From Bacillota bacterium (lineage in GTDB: Bacteria > Bacillota > Clostridia > Christensenellales > SZUA-584): DNA of 64,000 nucleotides. Shown here in pieces: positions 16,569-26,000 of the stretch; within the stretch, counting starts at the first letter, position 1; the number at the start of each line of letters is the position of its first letter. Both the position numbers and the translations under genes were made by a program. The stretch covers positions 1-64,000 of the forward strand of contig JAEWCC010000028.1 in the NCBI GenBank assembly GCA_023390815.1, read 5' to 3'. A model generated the notes under the pieces. It saw only the letters and a program-made list of their open reading frames with translations. It was not told where the DNA came from and searched no databases.

Positions 16569-18079
16569 TGGCAGGCGACATGCTGCTCGGCATCGATATC
16601 GGCACAAGCGGATGCAAGCTGGCCTTGTTCTCGGCAGAAGGGCAGGTGGTCTGCACTTGTACGGAGGAATACCCGGTTCGATACCCGGCCCCCGGGTATG
16701 TGGAACAGGACCCGGGCGAGTGGTGGGCTGCGATATGCCGCGGCACAGAAAAGCTCCTTTTAGAGAACGGCATTGATGCTGCACAGATTGCGTGCGTCGG
16801 GCTGAGCGGGCAGAGTTGGTCTGCGATCGCGGTCGACGAGAACGGCGATGTACTCGCGCCCAATCCGATTTGGATGGATACGCGCTCCGAAGCCATATGC
16901 CGGGAACTCAATCAGTCGGTCGGAGCAGAAAAAATATTTGATATCAGCGGAAACCCATTAAAGGCACAGTATACAACCGGCAAGATATTGTGGCTGAAAC
17001 AAAACATGCCGGATGCATACAAACGAACGAGCAAGATACTGCAGTCGAACAGCTATATCGTATTCCGGCTGACCGGCCTGATGAGCCAGGACGTTTCTCA
17101 GGGATACGGGCTTCACTGCTTTGATATGAGAAAGCGCCGGTGGGATGGTGCGATGTGCCAGGGGTTGGGCATAAACCGGGAACTTCTCCCCGATATCGTG
17201 GATTGCCATGAGGTCGTGGGCAAGATTACCGCTAAGGCTGCGCGGAGCACAGGGCTGAAGGAAGGAACGCCGGTTGTGGCAGGCGGCCTTGACGCGGCTT
17301 GCGGCACACTGGGTGTAGGTGTGCTCCATGCGGGCCAAACGCAGGAACAGGGCGGGCAGGCCGGCGGCATGAGCATCTGTATAGAAGAATACTGCGCGGA
17401 TCCAAGGCTCATATTGAGCTTCCATGTTGTGCCCGGAAGATGGCTGCTGCAGGGCGGCACTACAGGCGGCGGCGGCACGATGCGCTGGTTCAACGAGCAG
17501 TTTGGATACGAGGAAAAACTTCGGGAGCGCGAGACAGGGACCCCGGCTATGGCGTTGCTGGATCAGCTTGCGGAAACGGTGGACGCGGGAAGCGACGGGC
17601 TCGTGTATCTGCCTTATATGGCAGGTGAGCGTTCGCCGTTATGGGATGAAAAGGCTAAAGGCGTGTTCTATGGGCTGGATTATTCAAAGACGCGCGCCCA
17701 TATGGTACGCGCCGTTATGGAGGGTGTTGCATACTCTCTTCGCCACAATATGGATGCCGCCCGGAGCGCGGGTGCGGATGTGGGCGTCATGCGCGCAATG
17801 GGCGGCGCGGCGAATTCCCGGTTCTGGACGCAGCTAAAGTCGGACATCACCGGGAAGCCGATCGAGGTACCCGCATCTGATACGGCTTCGACACTGGGTG
17901 CGGCGATTCTCGCGGGTGTTGGCGTGGGCGTTTACCGGGATTTCGATGAAGCGGTAAGTAAAACTGTAGCGGTCAAAAGAAGGCATGAGCCCGATTTAAG
18001 CAACAAGGAAGTCTACGACCGCGGTTATGAAACCTATATTGCGCTGTATCAGGCGCTGAAAGATTTAATGAACAGATAA
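16565..18079 (+). CDS. FGGY-family carbohydrate kinase, xylulokinase-like
   Basis: Protein of 504 aa, full length for the family. The N-terminal ATP/sugar domain starts GIDIGTSGCK; the Asp in GGLDAACGT is the expected catalytic base; the C-terminal domain has GGGGTMRWF, LPYMAGERSP and GGAANSRFW. Xylulokinase-like members phosphorylate ketoses and polyols. In this operon a ketohexose such as tagatose, produced by the GatD-like dehydrogenase, is a sensible substrate, but that is an inference. The ATG overlaps the FucU-like stop (ATGA); a second ATG at 16568 is possible. Confidence 0.88.
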   Translation: MMAGDMLLGIDIGTSGCKLALFSAEGQVVCTCTEEYPVRYPAPGYVEQDPGEWWAAICRGTEKLLLENGIDAAQIACVGLSGQSWSAIAVDENGDVLAPNPIWMDTRSEAICRELNQSVGAEKIFDISGNPLKAQYTTGKILWLKQNMPDAYKRTSKILQSNSYIVFRLTGLMSQDVSQGYGLHCFDMRKRRWDGAMCQGLGINRELLPDIVDCHEVVGKITAKAARSTGLKEGTPVVAGGLDAACGTLGVGVLHAGQTQEQGGQAGGMSICIEEYCADPRLILSFHVVPGRWLLQGGTTGGGGTMRWFNEQFGYEEKLRERETGTPAMALLDQLAETVDAGSDGLVYLPYMAGERSPLWDEKAKGVFYGLDYSKTRAHMVRAVMEGVAYSLRHNMDAARSAGADVGVMRAMGGAANSRFWTQLKSDITGKPIEVPASDTASTLGAAILAGVGVGVYRDFDEAVSKTVAVKRRHEPDLSNKEVYDRGYETYIALYQALKDLMNR

Positions 18080-18088
18080 GGAGCAGGG

Positions 18089-19141
18089 ATGAAGGCCAGC
18101 GTAGTAGTTGCAAACGAAGACGTCCGTTATATGGACATCGAGGAACCTCAGGTTGGGGATTGCGATGTCAAAGTCAGGGTGGCGATGTCGGGTATATGCG
18201 GTTCGGATGTACCGCGCGTACTGAACCATGGTGTGCATTTTTACCCGATCGTGCTGGGGCACGAATTCTCGGGTGAAGTGGTTGAAGTAGGCAAAAATGT
18301 GACGACGGTGAAGCCGGGGGACAGGGTGGCGGGTGCGCCGCTGCTGCCGTGCATGGAATGCGATGATTGTCAGCGGGGCGATTACGCACTGTGCAAGCAT
18401 TACAGCTTTATAGGATCGCGCCGTCAGGGCAGCAATGCGGATTATGTGGTGATACCGGAACGCAACGCCGTCGTGTTCGATCCGTCCATATCATACGAGC
18501 AAGGTGCGATGTTTGAGCCCTCCACCGTGGCGCTGCATGGGGTGCTGCAGAACGATTACCGCGCAGGCGGCAGCGTTGCGATACTCGGCGGCGGTACAAT
18601 CGGTATATTCGCGCTGCAATGGGCAAAGCTGCTCGGTGCCAAAAAAGTGGTGGTGTTCGATATCAGCGACGAGCGGCTGGCTTTGGCCAAAAGGCTCGGC
18701 GCGGACGGCACGATCAACACACTCCAAGAGAACTTTATAAACGAAGCCAAGGCGTTTTGCGGAAGCGGCGGCTTTGACTACGTCTTTGAGACGGCGGGCG
18801 TGGTACCGACCATGAAGATGGCTTTTGAGCTCGCATCCAACCGCGCTCATGTGTGCTTTGTGGGTACGCCGCAAAAGGAAATGGGCTTTCAGCCTGCGGA
18901 GTGGGAAAACCTGAACCGCAAGGAAATGAGGGTCACCGGCTCTTGGATGAGCTACAGCGCGCCTTTCCCGGGCAAGGAATGGCGCATGACGGCGGAGTAT
19001 TACGCGTCCGGCAGGCTGAAATTCGACGAGGGGCTTATCGGAAGTCGCATACCGATGTCCGAAGCGCAGGCGGCGTTTCAGATGTTTAAAACACCGGGAG
19101 TGGTAAAAGGAAAAATACTGTTATTTAATCAATTATCATAA
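18089..19141 (+). CDS. Zn-dependent polyol dehydrogenase, GatD-like
   Basis: Protein of 350 aa, medium-chain dehydrogenase family. Catalytic zinc ligands are Cys37 (GICGSD), His58 and Glu59 (GHEFSG). The structural zinc site is Cys88, Cys91, Cys94 and Cys102. The NAD-binding loop is GGGTIG. The N-terminal part strongly resembles Escherichia coli galactitol-1-phosphate dehydrogenase (GICGSDVPR, FYPIVLGHEFSG). Because import here is by an ABC transporter and not a PTS, the substrate is probably a free hexitol that is oxidised to a ketohexose. Nine bases after the kinase gene. Confidence 0.88.
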   Translation: MKASVVVANEDVRYMDIEEPQVGDCDVKVRVAMSGICGSDVPRVLNHGVHFYPIVLGHEFSGEVVEVGKNVTTVKPGDRVAGAPLLPCMECDDCQRGDYALCKHYSFIGSRRQGSNADYVVIPERNAVVFDPSISYEQGAMFEPSTVALHGVLQNDYRAGGSVAILGGGTIGIFALQWAKLLGAKKVVVFDISDERLALAKRLGADGTINTLQENFINEAKAFCGSGGFDYVFETAGVVPTMKMAFELASNRAHVCFVGTPQKEMGFQPAEWENLNRKEMRVTGSWMSYSAPFPGKEWRMTAEYYASGRLKFDEGLIGSRIPMSEAQAAFQMFKTPGVVKGKILLFNQLS

Positions 19142-19156
19142 CGGAGGTATCACAAA

Positions 19157-20167
19157 ATGGAATTCATCAATCCCAGAATCGTACCGCAACGGATATTATA
19201 TGACGGCGGGAAAATGCCCTGCATCGGTATGGGCACATTCGGTTCGGACCGGTTCACGCCGGAGCAGGTTTCGGCAGCGGTAGCAGGCGCCATCCGCGTA
19301 GGGTATCGCATGTTTGACTGCGCCGCCGTATATGGCAACGAAGACCTCATTGGCAATGTGTTTCAGGCAGCCTTTGATGAAGGCGTTGTCAAGCGCGAAG
19401 AACTCTTTATCACGACCAAGGTATGGAACAATATGCATGGACGCGGCGACGTGCTGCTGTCTTGCGCGAAGAGCCTGAAAGACTTGCATCTCGATTATAT
19501 CGATGCGTTCTTCATCCACTGGCCGTTTGCGAACTATCACGCGCCGGGCTGCGATGTGGATTCGAGAAATCCTGACTCCAAGCCGTTTTCGGTAGAAAGG
19601 TTTATGGCGACGTGGAGACAGTGTGAGCGGCTTGTCGATATGGGGCTGGTTCGGTATATCGGTATGTCCAGCATGACCATCCCCAAGCTGGAGGCCGTGC
19701 TGCCGCTATGCCGTATTAAGCCCGCGGTCATTGAGATGGAGCTGCATCCCAGCTTCCAGCAGCCCGAGCTTTATGACTATGTCGTATCGCATGGGATTCA
19801 GCCGATCGGCTTCTGCCCGATCGGTTCGCCCACAAGGCCGGACAGAGACAAGACCCCCGATGATGTGGTTGATATCCAGATCCCCGAAGTTGTCGAGGTT
19901 GCCAAGGCCCACGGCGTTCATCCGGCGGTCATTTGCCTGAAATGGGCGGTGCAACGCGGGCAGACCCCAATACCATTCTCGATCTACGAAAACGAGTATA
20001 CCAGCAACTTAAAGTGCACAACGGAAGATCCGCTGACCGACGAGGAGATGGCGAAGCTCAAGTCTGCTGACAGCAACTGCCGCCTGATTAAAGGGCAGGT
20101 GTTCTTGTGGGCTGGCGCGAAGGGTTGGGAAGACCTCTGGGACCTCGACGGCACGATCACAAAATAG
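19157..20167 (+). CDS. Aldo/keto reductase
   Basis: Protein of 336 aa. The catalytic tetrad can be read: Asp in FDCAAVYGNE, Tyr in the same segment, Lys in TTKVWN and His in FFIHWPF. The NADP-binding end (PFSIYENEYTSNL) is somewhat unusual for the family. Good GGAGG site before the ATG. In the operon it could reduce an aldose to the polyol that the GatD-like enzyme then oxidises, or act on a side product. It overlaps no neighbour and keeps close spacing. Confidence 0.88.
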   Translation: MEFINPRIVPQRILYDGGKMPCIGMGTFGSDRFTPEQVSAAVAGAIRVGYRMFDCAAVYGNEDLIGNVFQAAFDEGVVKREELFITTKVWNNMHGRGDVLLSCAKSLKDLHLDYIDAFFIHWPFANYHAPGCDVDSRNPDSKPFSVERFMATWRQCERLVDMGLVRYIGMSSMTIPKLEAVLPLCRIKPAVIEMELHPSFQQPELYDYVVSHGIQPIGFCPIGSPTRPDRDKTPDDVVDIQIPEVVEVAKAHGVHPAVICLKWAVQRGQTPIPFSIYENEYTSNLKCTTEDPLTDEEMAKLKSADSNCRLIKGQVFLWAGAKGWEDLWDLDGTITK

Positions 20168-20174
20168 GTGGAGC

Positions 20175-21449
20175 ATGAACACTGCAAAGTATTTTGACAA
20201 TTTGATTAAAGCGCAGAAATCCGGCAGCGATGCCGCCATATGTTCGATATGCAGCGCGAATGAGTTTGTGCTTGAAGCCGCAATGGAGGATGGCCGAGAG
20301 AACGGTTTGACGGTGCTTGTTGAAGCGACAGCCAATCAGGTTAACCAGTTTGGCGGCTACACCGGCATGCAACCGTCGGATTTTATGGCTTTTGCACGCC
20401 GCATCGCAACTAAAACGGGACTGGACGAGAAGTCGCTGATCGTAGGGGGGGACCATTTGGGGCCGCTGACATGGCAGAGCGATGTCGAGGAAGCAGCGAT
20501 GGCGAAGGCGGAGACGCTGGTTTCCCAGTACGTTTCCGCCGGTTTCACCAAGATTCATCTCGATACGAGTATGCGGCTGGCTGACGATTCCACCACGCAG
20601 CGTTTGTCCGACAGCGTCATCGCAAGGCGCGCTGCGCGGCTGTGCGCTGCGGCAGAAGCGGCGTCAGGGGATGAAAAGCCCGTATACGTCATCGGCAGCG
20701 AGGTGCCGGTTCCGGGCGGCGCGACGGAAAACGAGGATGCCGTTGCGGTGACCAGGCCGGAAGACCTGCAATCCACGCTGGATACATTCAAGAATGCATT
20801 CTATGCGGCGGGGCTGCAGGATGCGTGGACACGTGTGATCGCGGTGGTGGTGCAGCCCGGCGTAGAGTTTGCCGATAATACGATCATCAAGTACGACCCG
20901 TCCAAAGCAGAGAAGCTTACCGCGTATGCGAAGAGTCTTAATGGCATCGTGCTCGAGGGACATTCGACCGACTATCAGCCCAAAGCTGCGCTTGCGCAGA
21001 TGCGGCGCGATGGGATCGCAATACTAAAGGTCGGGCCGGCGCTCACATTCGCACTGCGGGAGGCATTATTCGCGCTGGAGGATATGGAGCGCGTATTGTA
21101 TCCGTTCTCCCCGGAGGGTGGGTATTCCTACTTCCGTGATACGCTGGAAGCGAAGCTGATGAGTGATGATAAGTACTGGAAGAAGTATTATCACGGCAAT
21201 TCGCAGGAAAAAGCGTATGCGCGTAAGTTCAGCCTTTCGGACCGGTGTCGTTACTATCTGGAAGACGAGGGTATACGCGGTTCGATCGCAAGGCTGATTG
21301 CGAACATCAACGCGGCTGAGCTGCCTTTCGGTCTGTTGTCTCAGTATTTTCCTGAACTGAAGGAACGGATACTCACAGCGCAGGAAAAGGTTACGGCGCA
21401 GGTGCTTATCAAAGAGCGCATTAAGGATGTAATCAGAACATACCGGTAA
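20175..21449 (+). CDS. GatZ/KbaZ-family protein (possible tagatose-6-phosphate 4-epimerase)
   Basis: Protein of 424 aa, PF08013 family. Visible family features: ICSANEFVLEAAMEDG, VEATANQVNQFGGYTGM, IVGGDHLGPL, IHLDTSM, VIGSEVPVPGG and LKVGPALTFALREAL. In E. coli GatZ and KbaZ assist the tagatose-bisphosphate aldolase, but no GatY/KbaY partner is present in this operon. Another PF08013 member from Agrobacterium has been shown to epimerise D-tagatose 6-phosphate to D-fructose 6-phosphate. With the neighbouring kinase and dehydrogenase, that activity suits this locus better. Last gene of the operon; a strong terminator follows. Confidence 0.88.
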   Translation: MNTAKYFDNLIKAQKSGSDAAICSICSANEFVLEAAMEDGRENGLTVLVEATANQVNQFGGYTGMQPSDFMAFARRIATKTGLDEKSLIVGGDHLGPLTWQSDVEEAAMAKAETLVSQYVSAGFTKIHLDTSMRLADDSTTQRLSDSVIARRAARLCAAAEAASGDEKPVYVIGSEVPVPGGATENEDAVAVTRPEDLQSTLDTFKNAFYAAGLQDAWTRVIAVVVQPGVEFADNTIIKYDPSKAEKLTAYAKSLNGIVLEGHSTDYQPKAALAQMRRDGIAILKVGPALTFALREALFALEDMERVLYPFSPEGGYSYFRDTLEAKLMSDDKYWKKYYHGNSQEKAYARKFSLSDRCRYYLEDEGIRGSIARLIANINAAELPFGLLSQYFPELKERILTAQEKVTAQVLIKERIKDVIRTYR

Positions 21450-21507
21450 GACATGAAATAAAGTGTAGCCTCTGCTGACACTTGTAGTGGGAATCTGCAA
21501 ACCACGT

Positions 21508-21534
21508 GAAAAAGGCCCGCAACGGGCCTTTTTC
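21508..21534 (+). terminator. Intrinsic terminator of the hexitol operon
   Basis: GAAAAAGGCCCG (21508-21519), loop CAA (21520-21522) and CGGGCCTTTTTC (21523-21534): a perfect stem with A-tract and U-tract, 59 bp after the GatZ-like stop codon. It should work in both directions. Confidence 0.9.
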
Positions 21535-21592
21535 ATCTTTGGTTTTTTTGAGATAATATAACGAAATGCTGATACTTACGCAGATATACTCC

Positions 21593-21622
21593 AAAGCCTC
21601 CGCAGCCCATACGGAGGCTTTT
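21593..21622. terminator. Second hairpin terminator
   Basis: AAAGCCTCCG (21593-21602) and CGGAGGCTTT (21612-21621), followed by one more T and then ACTG. A 10-bp stem with a 9-nt loop. It may back up the terminator at 21508 or belong to a lost gene. Confidence 0.65.
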
Positions 21623-21639
21623 ACTGACGTTTTACGTTA

Positions 21640-21712
21640 TGGGTCCATGCTAAAAAGATATCCTGTAGCTTTCATCTGCCACTTGTAGCAGCCGTTCAGT
21701 TATTTAGGGTAT
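21640..21712. repeat. Degenerate fragment of the intergenic repeat family
   Basis: The stretch with GGGTCCATGCTAAAAAGATA followed by TAGCTTTCATCTGCCAC and AGCAGCCGTTCAG matches, with changes, the middle of the long repeat copies at 54840-54930 and 57555-57640. The rest of 21623-21823 shows nothing else I can name. Confidence 0.55.
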
Positions 21713-21823
21713 TTTTAGTACGCTTGCATCCCTCAACCTCATATGTCAATGAATTTTCCATCGCTGAAAATGAGATAATAATAGCGAAGCGAGACCTATT
21801 AAAAAACAGGACGGGATGTTCAT

Positions 21824-22366
21824 ATGAAAAAGAGATTATTGTATTGGATCAGTTTGACGATTCTTCTGATGGCAGTGTTTTTATCAAGCTGCTCTAATAA
21901 TCCTTCCGGCACCGCGGATATTGTTACTTCCGCATCCATCGTCGACAATGATACTGCCTTGGCAAAAGCATTAAGTAAAGATGGGACATGGATCGCCGCT
22001 ATCGTGAAAGACATAACCACCAATAAAGAATTGGTAGTTGAGGGTGATTTTCATGATAAGAATGACACGAGTAAACCGTTATATCGAAAACTTGCCCTTT
22101 ATGCCCAAGACGAAAACAGAAAAGTGACGGCAAGATACGTATTAACCGCACCAAAGTTAATTATTAAAAGCCCAAATGCCAAAATCCAAGGCGGTACTTT
22201 TAAAGGTGACGTTTACGTGCAGGCAAATGGCTTTACAATTCAGGACGCAACCGTTGACGGAAACGTCTACTTTGCCAGCCAAGAATACAAGGACTCATTC
22301 GTTTTGCCGACCGAAGAAGGCATGGTGGGTAAGGTAACGGGCGTAACTGAAGTAAAAGCGCAGTAG
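21824..22366 (+). CDS. Small lipoprotein of unknown function
   Basis: Protein of 180 aa with a signal sequence and lipobox LSSCS, so the Cys should be lipidated and the protein anchored outside the membrane. The C-terminal half reads as short alternating strands (LIIKSPNAKIQGGTFKGDVYV, then FTIQDATVDGNVYF), which suggests a small beta-helix or roll, like polymer-forming surface modules. I do not recognise a named family. It stands alone between the hexitol terminator and a repeat element; the site before the ATG (GGACGGGATG) is weak. Confidence 0.7.
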   Translation: MKKRLLYWISLTILLMAVFLSSCSNNPSGTADIVTSASIVDNDTALAKALSKDGTWIAAIVKDITTNKELVVEGDFHDKNDTSKPLYRKLALYAQDENRKVTARYVLTAPKLIIKSPNAKIQGGTFKGDVYVQANGFTIQDATVDGNVYFASQEYKDSFVLPTEEGMVGKVTGVTEVKAQ

Positions 22367-22464
22367 CTTACGCGATGCATGTGCTCACGACAGCACGCAA
22401 AGAAACGAATAGCATCAAATATACTACAGGTGTGGACATTTTGAAGGTTACGTCGGTAACAGTA

Positions 22465-22500
22465 AAAGAGCCGCTGCTTTTGCTATCGCAACGGCTCTTT
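22465..22500. terminator. Hairpin terminator beside repeat copy A
   Basis: AAAGAGCCG (22465-22473) pairs with CGGCTCTTT (22492-22500). It can serve the lipoprotein gene on the plus strand. It also sits directly 3' of repeat copy A on the minus strand, as terminators do beside several other copies. Confidence 0.65.
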
Positions 22501-22511
22501 ATCATATCTGC

Positions 22512-22735
22512 TTTACCTGACAGGCATTGAACCTGCGTTGCCCATGCGGCGGCATCACCGCCGCCGTTCCGCTAAAAACGTGCCGTTGGGCACGTTTTCT
22601 CTTTCTGTTCGTAATAGTCGTCTGCCTCCACTTACGTTTGTCATACTCCTTTACTCACAGAGCCTACAATTCGCTTTATCGCTTATTAAGCGTGCTCATT
22701 TCCGGCTTGCCCCACGCCCTTGAACCCCATTCAAG
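22512..22735 (-). repeat. tRNA-Pro 3'-half-like repeat, copy A
   Basis: Minus-strand reading: an anticodon-arm-like CTTGAATGGGGTTCAAG, then 182 nt (22537-22718) in place of the 5-nt variable loop, then a T-arm-like GCAGGTTCAAT segment. The inserted part contains the hairpin arms AAAACGTGCC/GGCACGTTTT. The acceptor part is degraded compared with the copies at 58 kb. Confidence 0.75.
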
Positions 22736-22870
22736 ACACAATGAAAAATTGGTCAAAAGGTCTGCTTGAATGTGCCTTATTAATGCGGGCTTCGGGGGTA
22801 GAGTTTATGATAACTGGCATAACAGCAGATTTAGTTGCAATCTTGCTGCCAAATTACTATTGAAATAGGA
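22736..22870. repeat. Conserved flank of repeat copy A (flank family 1)
   Basis: About 130 bp that recur in diverged form after copies C (55081) and D (57046), best conserved around TAGAGTTTATGATAACTGGC and GATTTAGTTGCAATCTTGCT. The rest of the gap to 23067 is AT-rich and holds no gene I can support. Confidence 0.6.
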
Positions 22871-23067
22871 CCAATTTAGGCAATCATATTATTTTATCTA
22901 CAAAAAACAACGATATTATAGATTGTAGACAATAACGACTGTAAAACCGTCGAGTTTCACATTCCTAATATCTAAAAAGCAAAGGCATCGCTTTACAGCG
23001 ATAAAACAGGCAGCAAAAATGCCTTTATTAACAGGAAATATAAACAACTTTATTCAGGGGGTATTAA

Positions 23068-26000
23068 ATGAAACGAAAAGTATTTTACACCAAGATATAT
23101 AAATTTATATTGGCTGCAATAATAATTACGGGACTGTTGCCAGTAAATATCACAACGGCGAAAGCGGAGAGCACAGCCATAGACATCGGCAGTGTTTCAG
23201 GCGGCGGAACCGGGTATACATTCAGCCAGGGCGTAGTGACAATCACTGACGCAGGCGACTACACCGTTACCGGGAATACGATCCACAATTCGCTGGCGGT
23301 TGCCGGCGACATCGTAGGGCCGGTCAATCTGACGCTGTCAGGCCTTTCAATAAGAATGGCGGATGTCCGCTGTCCTTTGTCCATTGGGCAAAACAGCAGC
23401 GTGAACCTTATCCTCAACGGTTCAAATACGCTTGATCTGTCAAATCTCGAAGGGGCTAATAATCTAAGAGGTATCAGCACGTCTCCAGGAGTTTCGCTGA
23501 CGATATCGGGCGAAGGCTCTCTCTCCGTAATGGGACAGAGCGCAGCCGAGGGCATAGGCGCCGAAGGAAATATCACGATCAACAGCGGTACAGTGAACGC
23601 TTGGGGAGGATACAGTGAAGGCCAAAGCGGCAGATCCGGGATACGCGGCGCAAACATCACAATAAACGGCGGCAGCGTTACGGCTACGGGCGGGCATGGT
23701 TATGGGATGGCCAGTTCGGGGTTGGGAGGCGGCAGCATCACGATCAACGGGGGAGATGTAACTGCGTATGGCGGAACAAGCGAATATATCGGCAGCGGCG
23801 CTGGCATTGGCGGCGGTGCCAATTATGGCGGCGGAACTATCGTCATCAACGGCGGCCATGTAACCGCGACAGGCGGGCCCCAAGGTGCAGGCATCGGCGG
23901 CGGCAGTCATGGGTCAGGAGGAAACATCACCATAAACGGAGGGACCGTGATCGCCAACGGGGGTACTGACGCGGCGGGCATCGGCGGCGGTTATTATGGC
24001 GGCGGCGGAACCATTATCATCACCAATCTTAACGGAGATACACATGTGATAGCAACAGGCCTCAACGGCGGCGCAGGGATCGGCGGCGGTCTTAACGCCG
24101 GATATGCCGGGGGGAATGGCGGCTATATCGCAATCAGCGGCGGCACAATAGAAGCCGTCGGCGGCAACAACGGCAGTGCAGGCATAGGCAGCGGCAATTA
24201 TGGGGGTGATGGCGGTAATATCACGATCAGCGGTGGTAAAGTGAGTGCAACGGGCGGGTATAAAGCCGCGGGTATAGGCGGCGGCGAATACTTCAGCGGC
24301 GGTACTATCAACATAACGGGCGGAGAGGTGACAGCCAACGGCGGCGACCAAGGCGCGGGCGTAGGAAGCGGCTGTAACGTATCCGGCACTGCAATAAACG
24401 GAGGCGCTATTACTATCTTGGGCGGGACTGTGAACGCAACGGGCGGGGTCGGCGGTGCTGGATTAGGCGGCGGTTTCGATGCGGATGGCGGCAGCGTTGC
24501 CATCACAGAGGCGCTAGTCACGGCAACAGGCCGGGGCGGCGGCGCTGGGATCGGCGGCGGTCCGAATAGTACTCAATGGGGTAATGGCGGGACTATAACC
24601 TTAAGCAGCGGCAGGGTAACGGCCGTAAGCCATGGCGGCGGCGCTGGGATCGGCGGCGGTTGGACGGGCAATGCCGGAAATATAACCATCAACGGGGGGC
24701 TGATAACAGCCACGGCGGATGATCGTGCCCCGGGCATAGGCTCAGGCGGAAACAGCGTTTTTGTAACCAAAGGCACAAACAGCGTTACTATTAATGCCGG
24801 TCGAGTGTACGCAACGGGTTCCGGCAATTCGGATATAGGCGGCGACGGTAACATGAGTTACTACACTAACAATACGTTCAACGGCGGCTCGATACGCGCG
24901 GGCTCCGTGAACTTTTCGCCAAAGACGAGCATGGCTGACGTATATAAAACGACAGTGACAGTGACGAACGCGGACGATACGGTGCTTGCCGATACGGATG
25001 TGGCCTATCGTATTAACGGTGGGGAAAGCATCTCAAGCGCGACAGACGGATCGGGCAAGCTCTGTCTGTGGCTGCCCCAGACGCCCGGCGGCGGCAGTAC
25101 TAATATTCTGGTCAGCAAGGGCGCAACAGAATATTCAGCTTCCGGACAGGTGACAAACGACAACGCGACTGTGATGACCGCAATCGAGAACACCTATGAG
25201 ATAGGAGCCATATCCGATCAAACGATGGCCGATTTAAACGAAGGCTACGCGGGAGGCTCGCTGGAGACCAGAACTATCCGGGTTACCAACACAGGAACCG
25301 CTGCGCTTAGTAATCTATCCGTTACGCTTGAATCGGGCAAGGAAGCGTATTTCGAAATTGGTGTTCCTTTCGCTGCTGAGATTCCGGTTGGCGGCTATGC
25401 GGATTTTACTATAAAGGCCAAAGATGCTCTTGAAGTGGGCGATTACACTGCTGCTGTCACCGTGCAGGCAGACAGGGCCTCAAACGTCTCGTTTACTGTT
25501 TCGCAGAAAGTAAAAATGTTGTTAATCGCATTTGTTAACGACGGCGGGTCCTATGCCGAAAGATCCGTTCATTATAATACGTCAATCGGTGAAAGCGGTT
25601 GGCCGGCTGATCCGCAAAAAACAGGCTATACGTTCGGCGGCTGGTATACGGAAGCGAATATCCGGGCAATTCCCAATACCGTATTCACACAACCCACATC
25701 GCTGGACGCCAAATGGACCGCCAACACCTATATGGTCATATTTGACGCGCAGGAAGGAACTGTAAACCCGGAGGATAAAACTGTAACGTATGATGAAACA
25801 TACGGCGTGCTGCCCACGCCATTAAAGCCGGGTTATACATTCAGCGGCTGGTATACGGAGACAGGCGGTGCGGGACAGCTTATTACAAGCTCAAGTACTG
25901 TAGACATTACCTCGGATATCACGCTGTACGCCAAATGGACGGTAAATACGTACACGGTCGTATACAAAGCAAACGGCGGCACAGGCAGCACAGCCTCAAG

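Noticed and set aside
20175..21449. Calling the GatZ-like protein a tagatose-6-phosphate kinase
   Set aside because: That family name is historical; the sequence lacks a kinase fold and a separate FGGY kinase is present.
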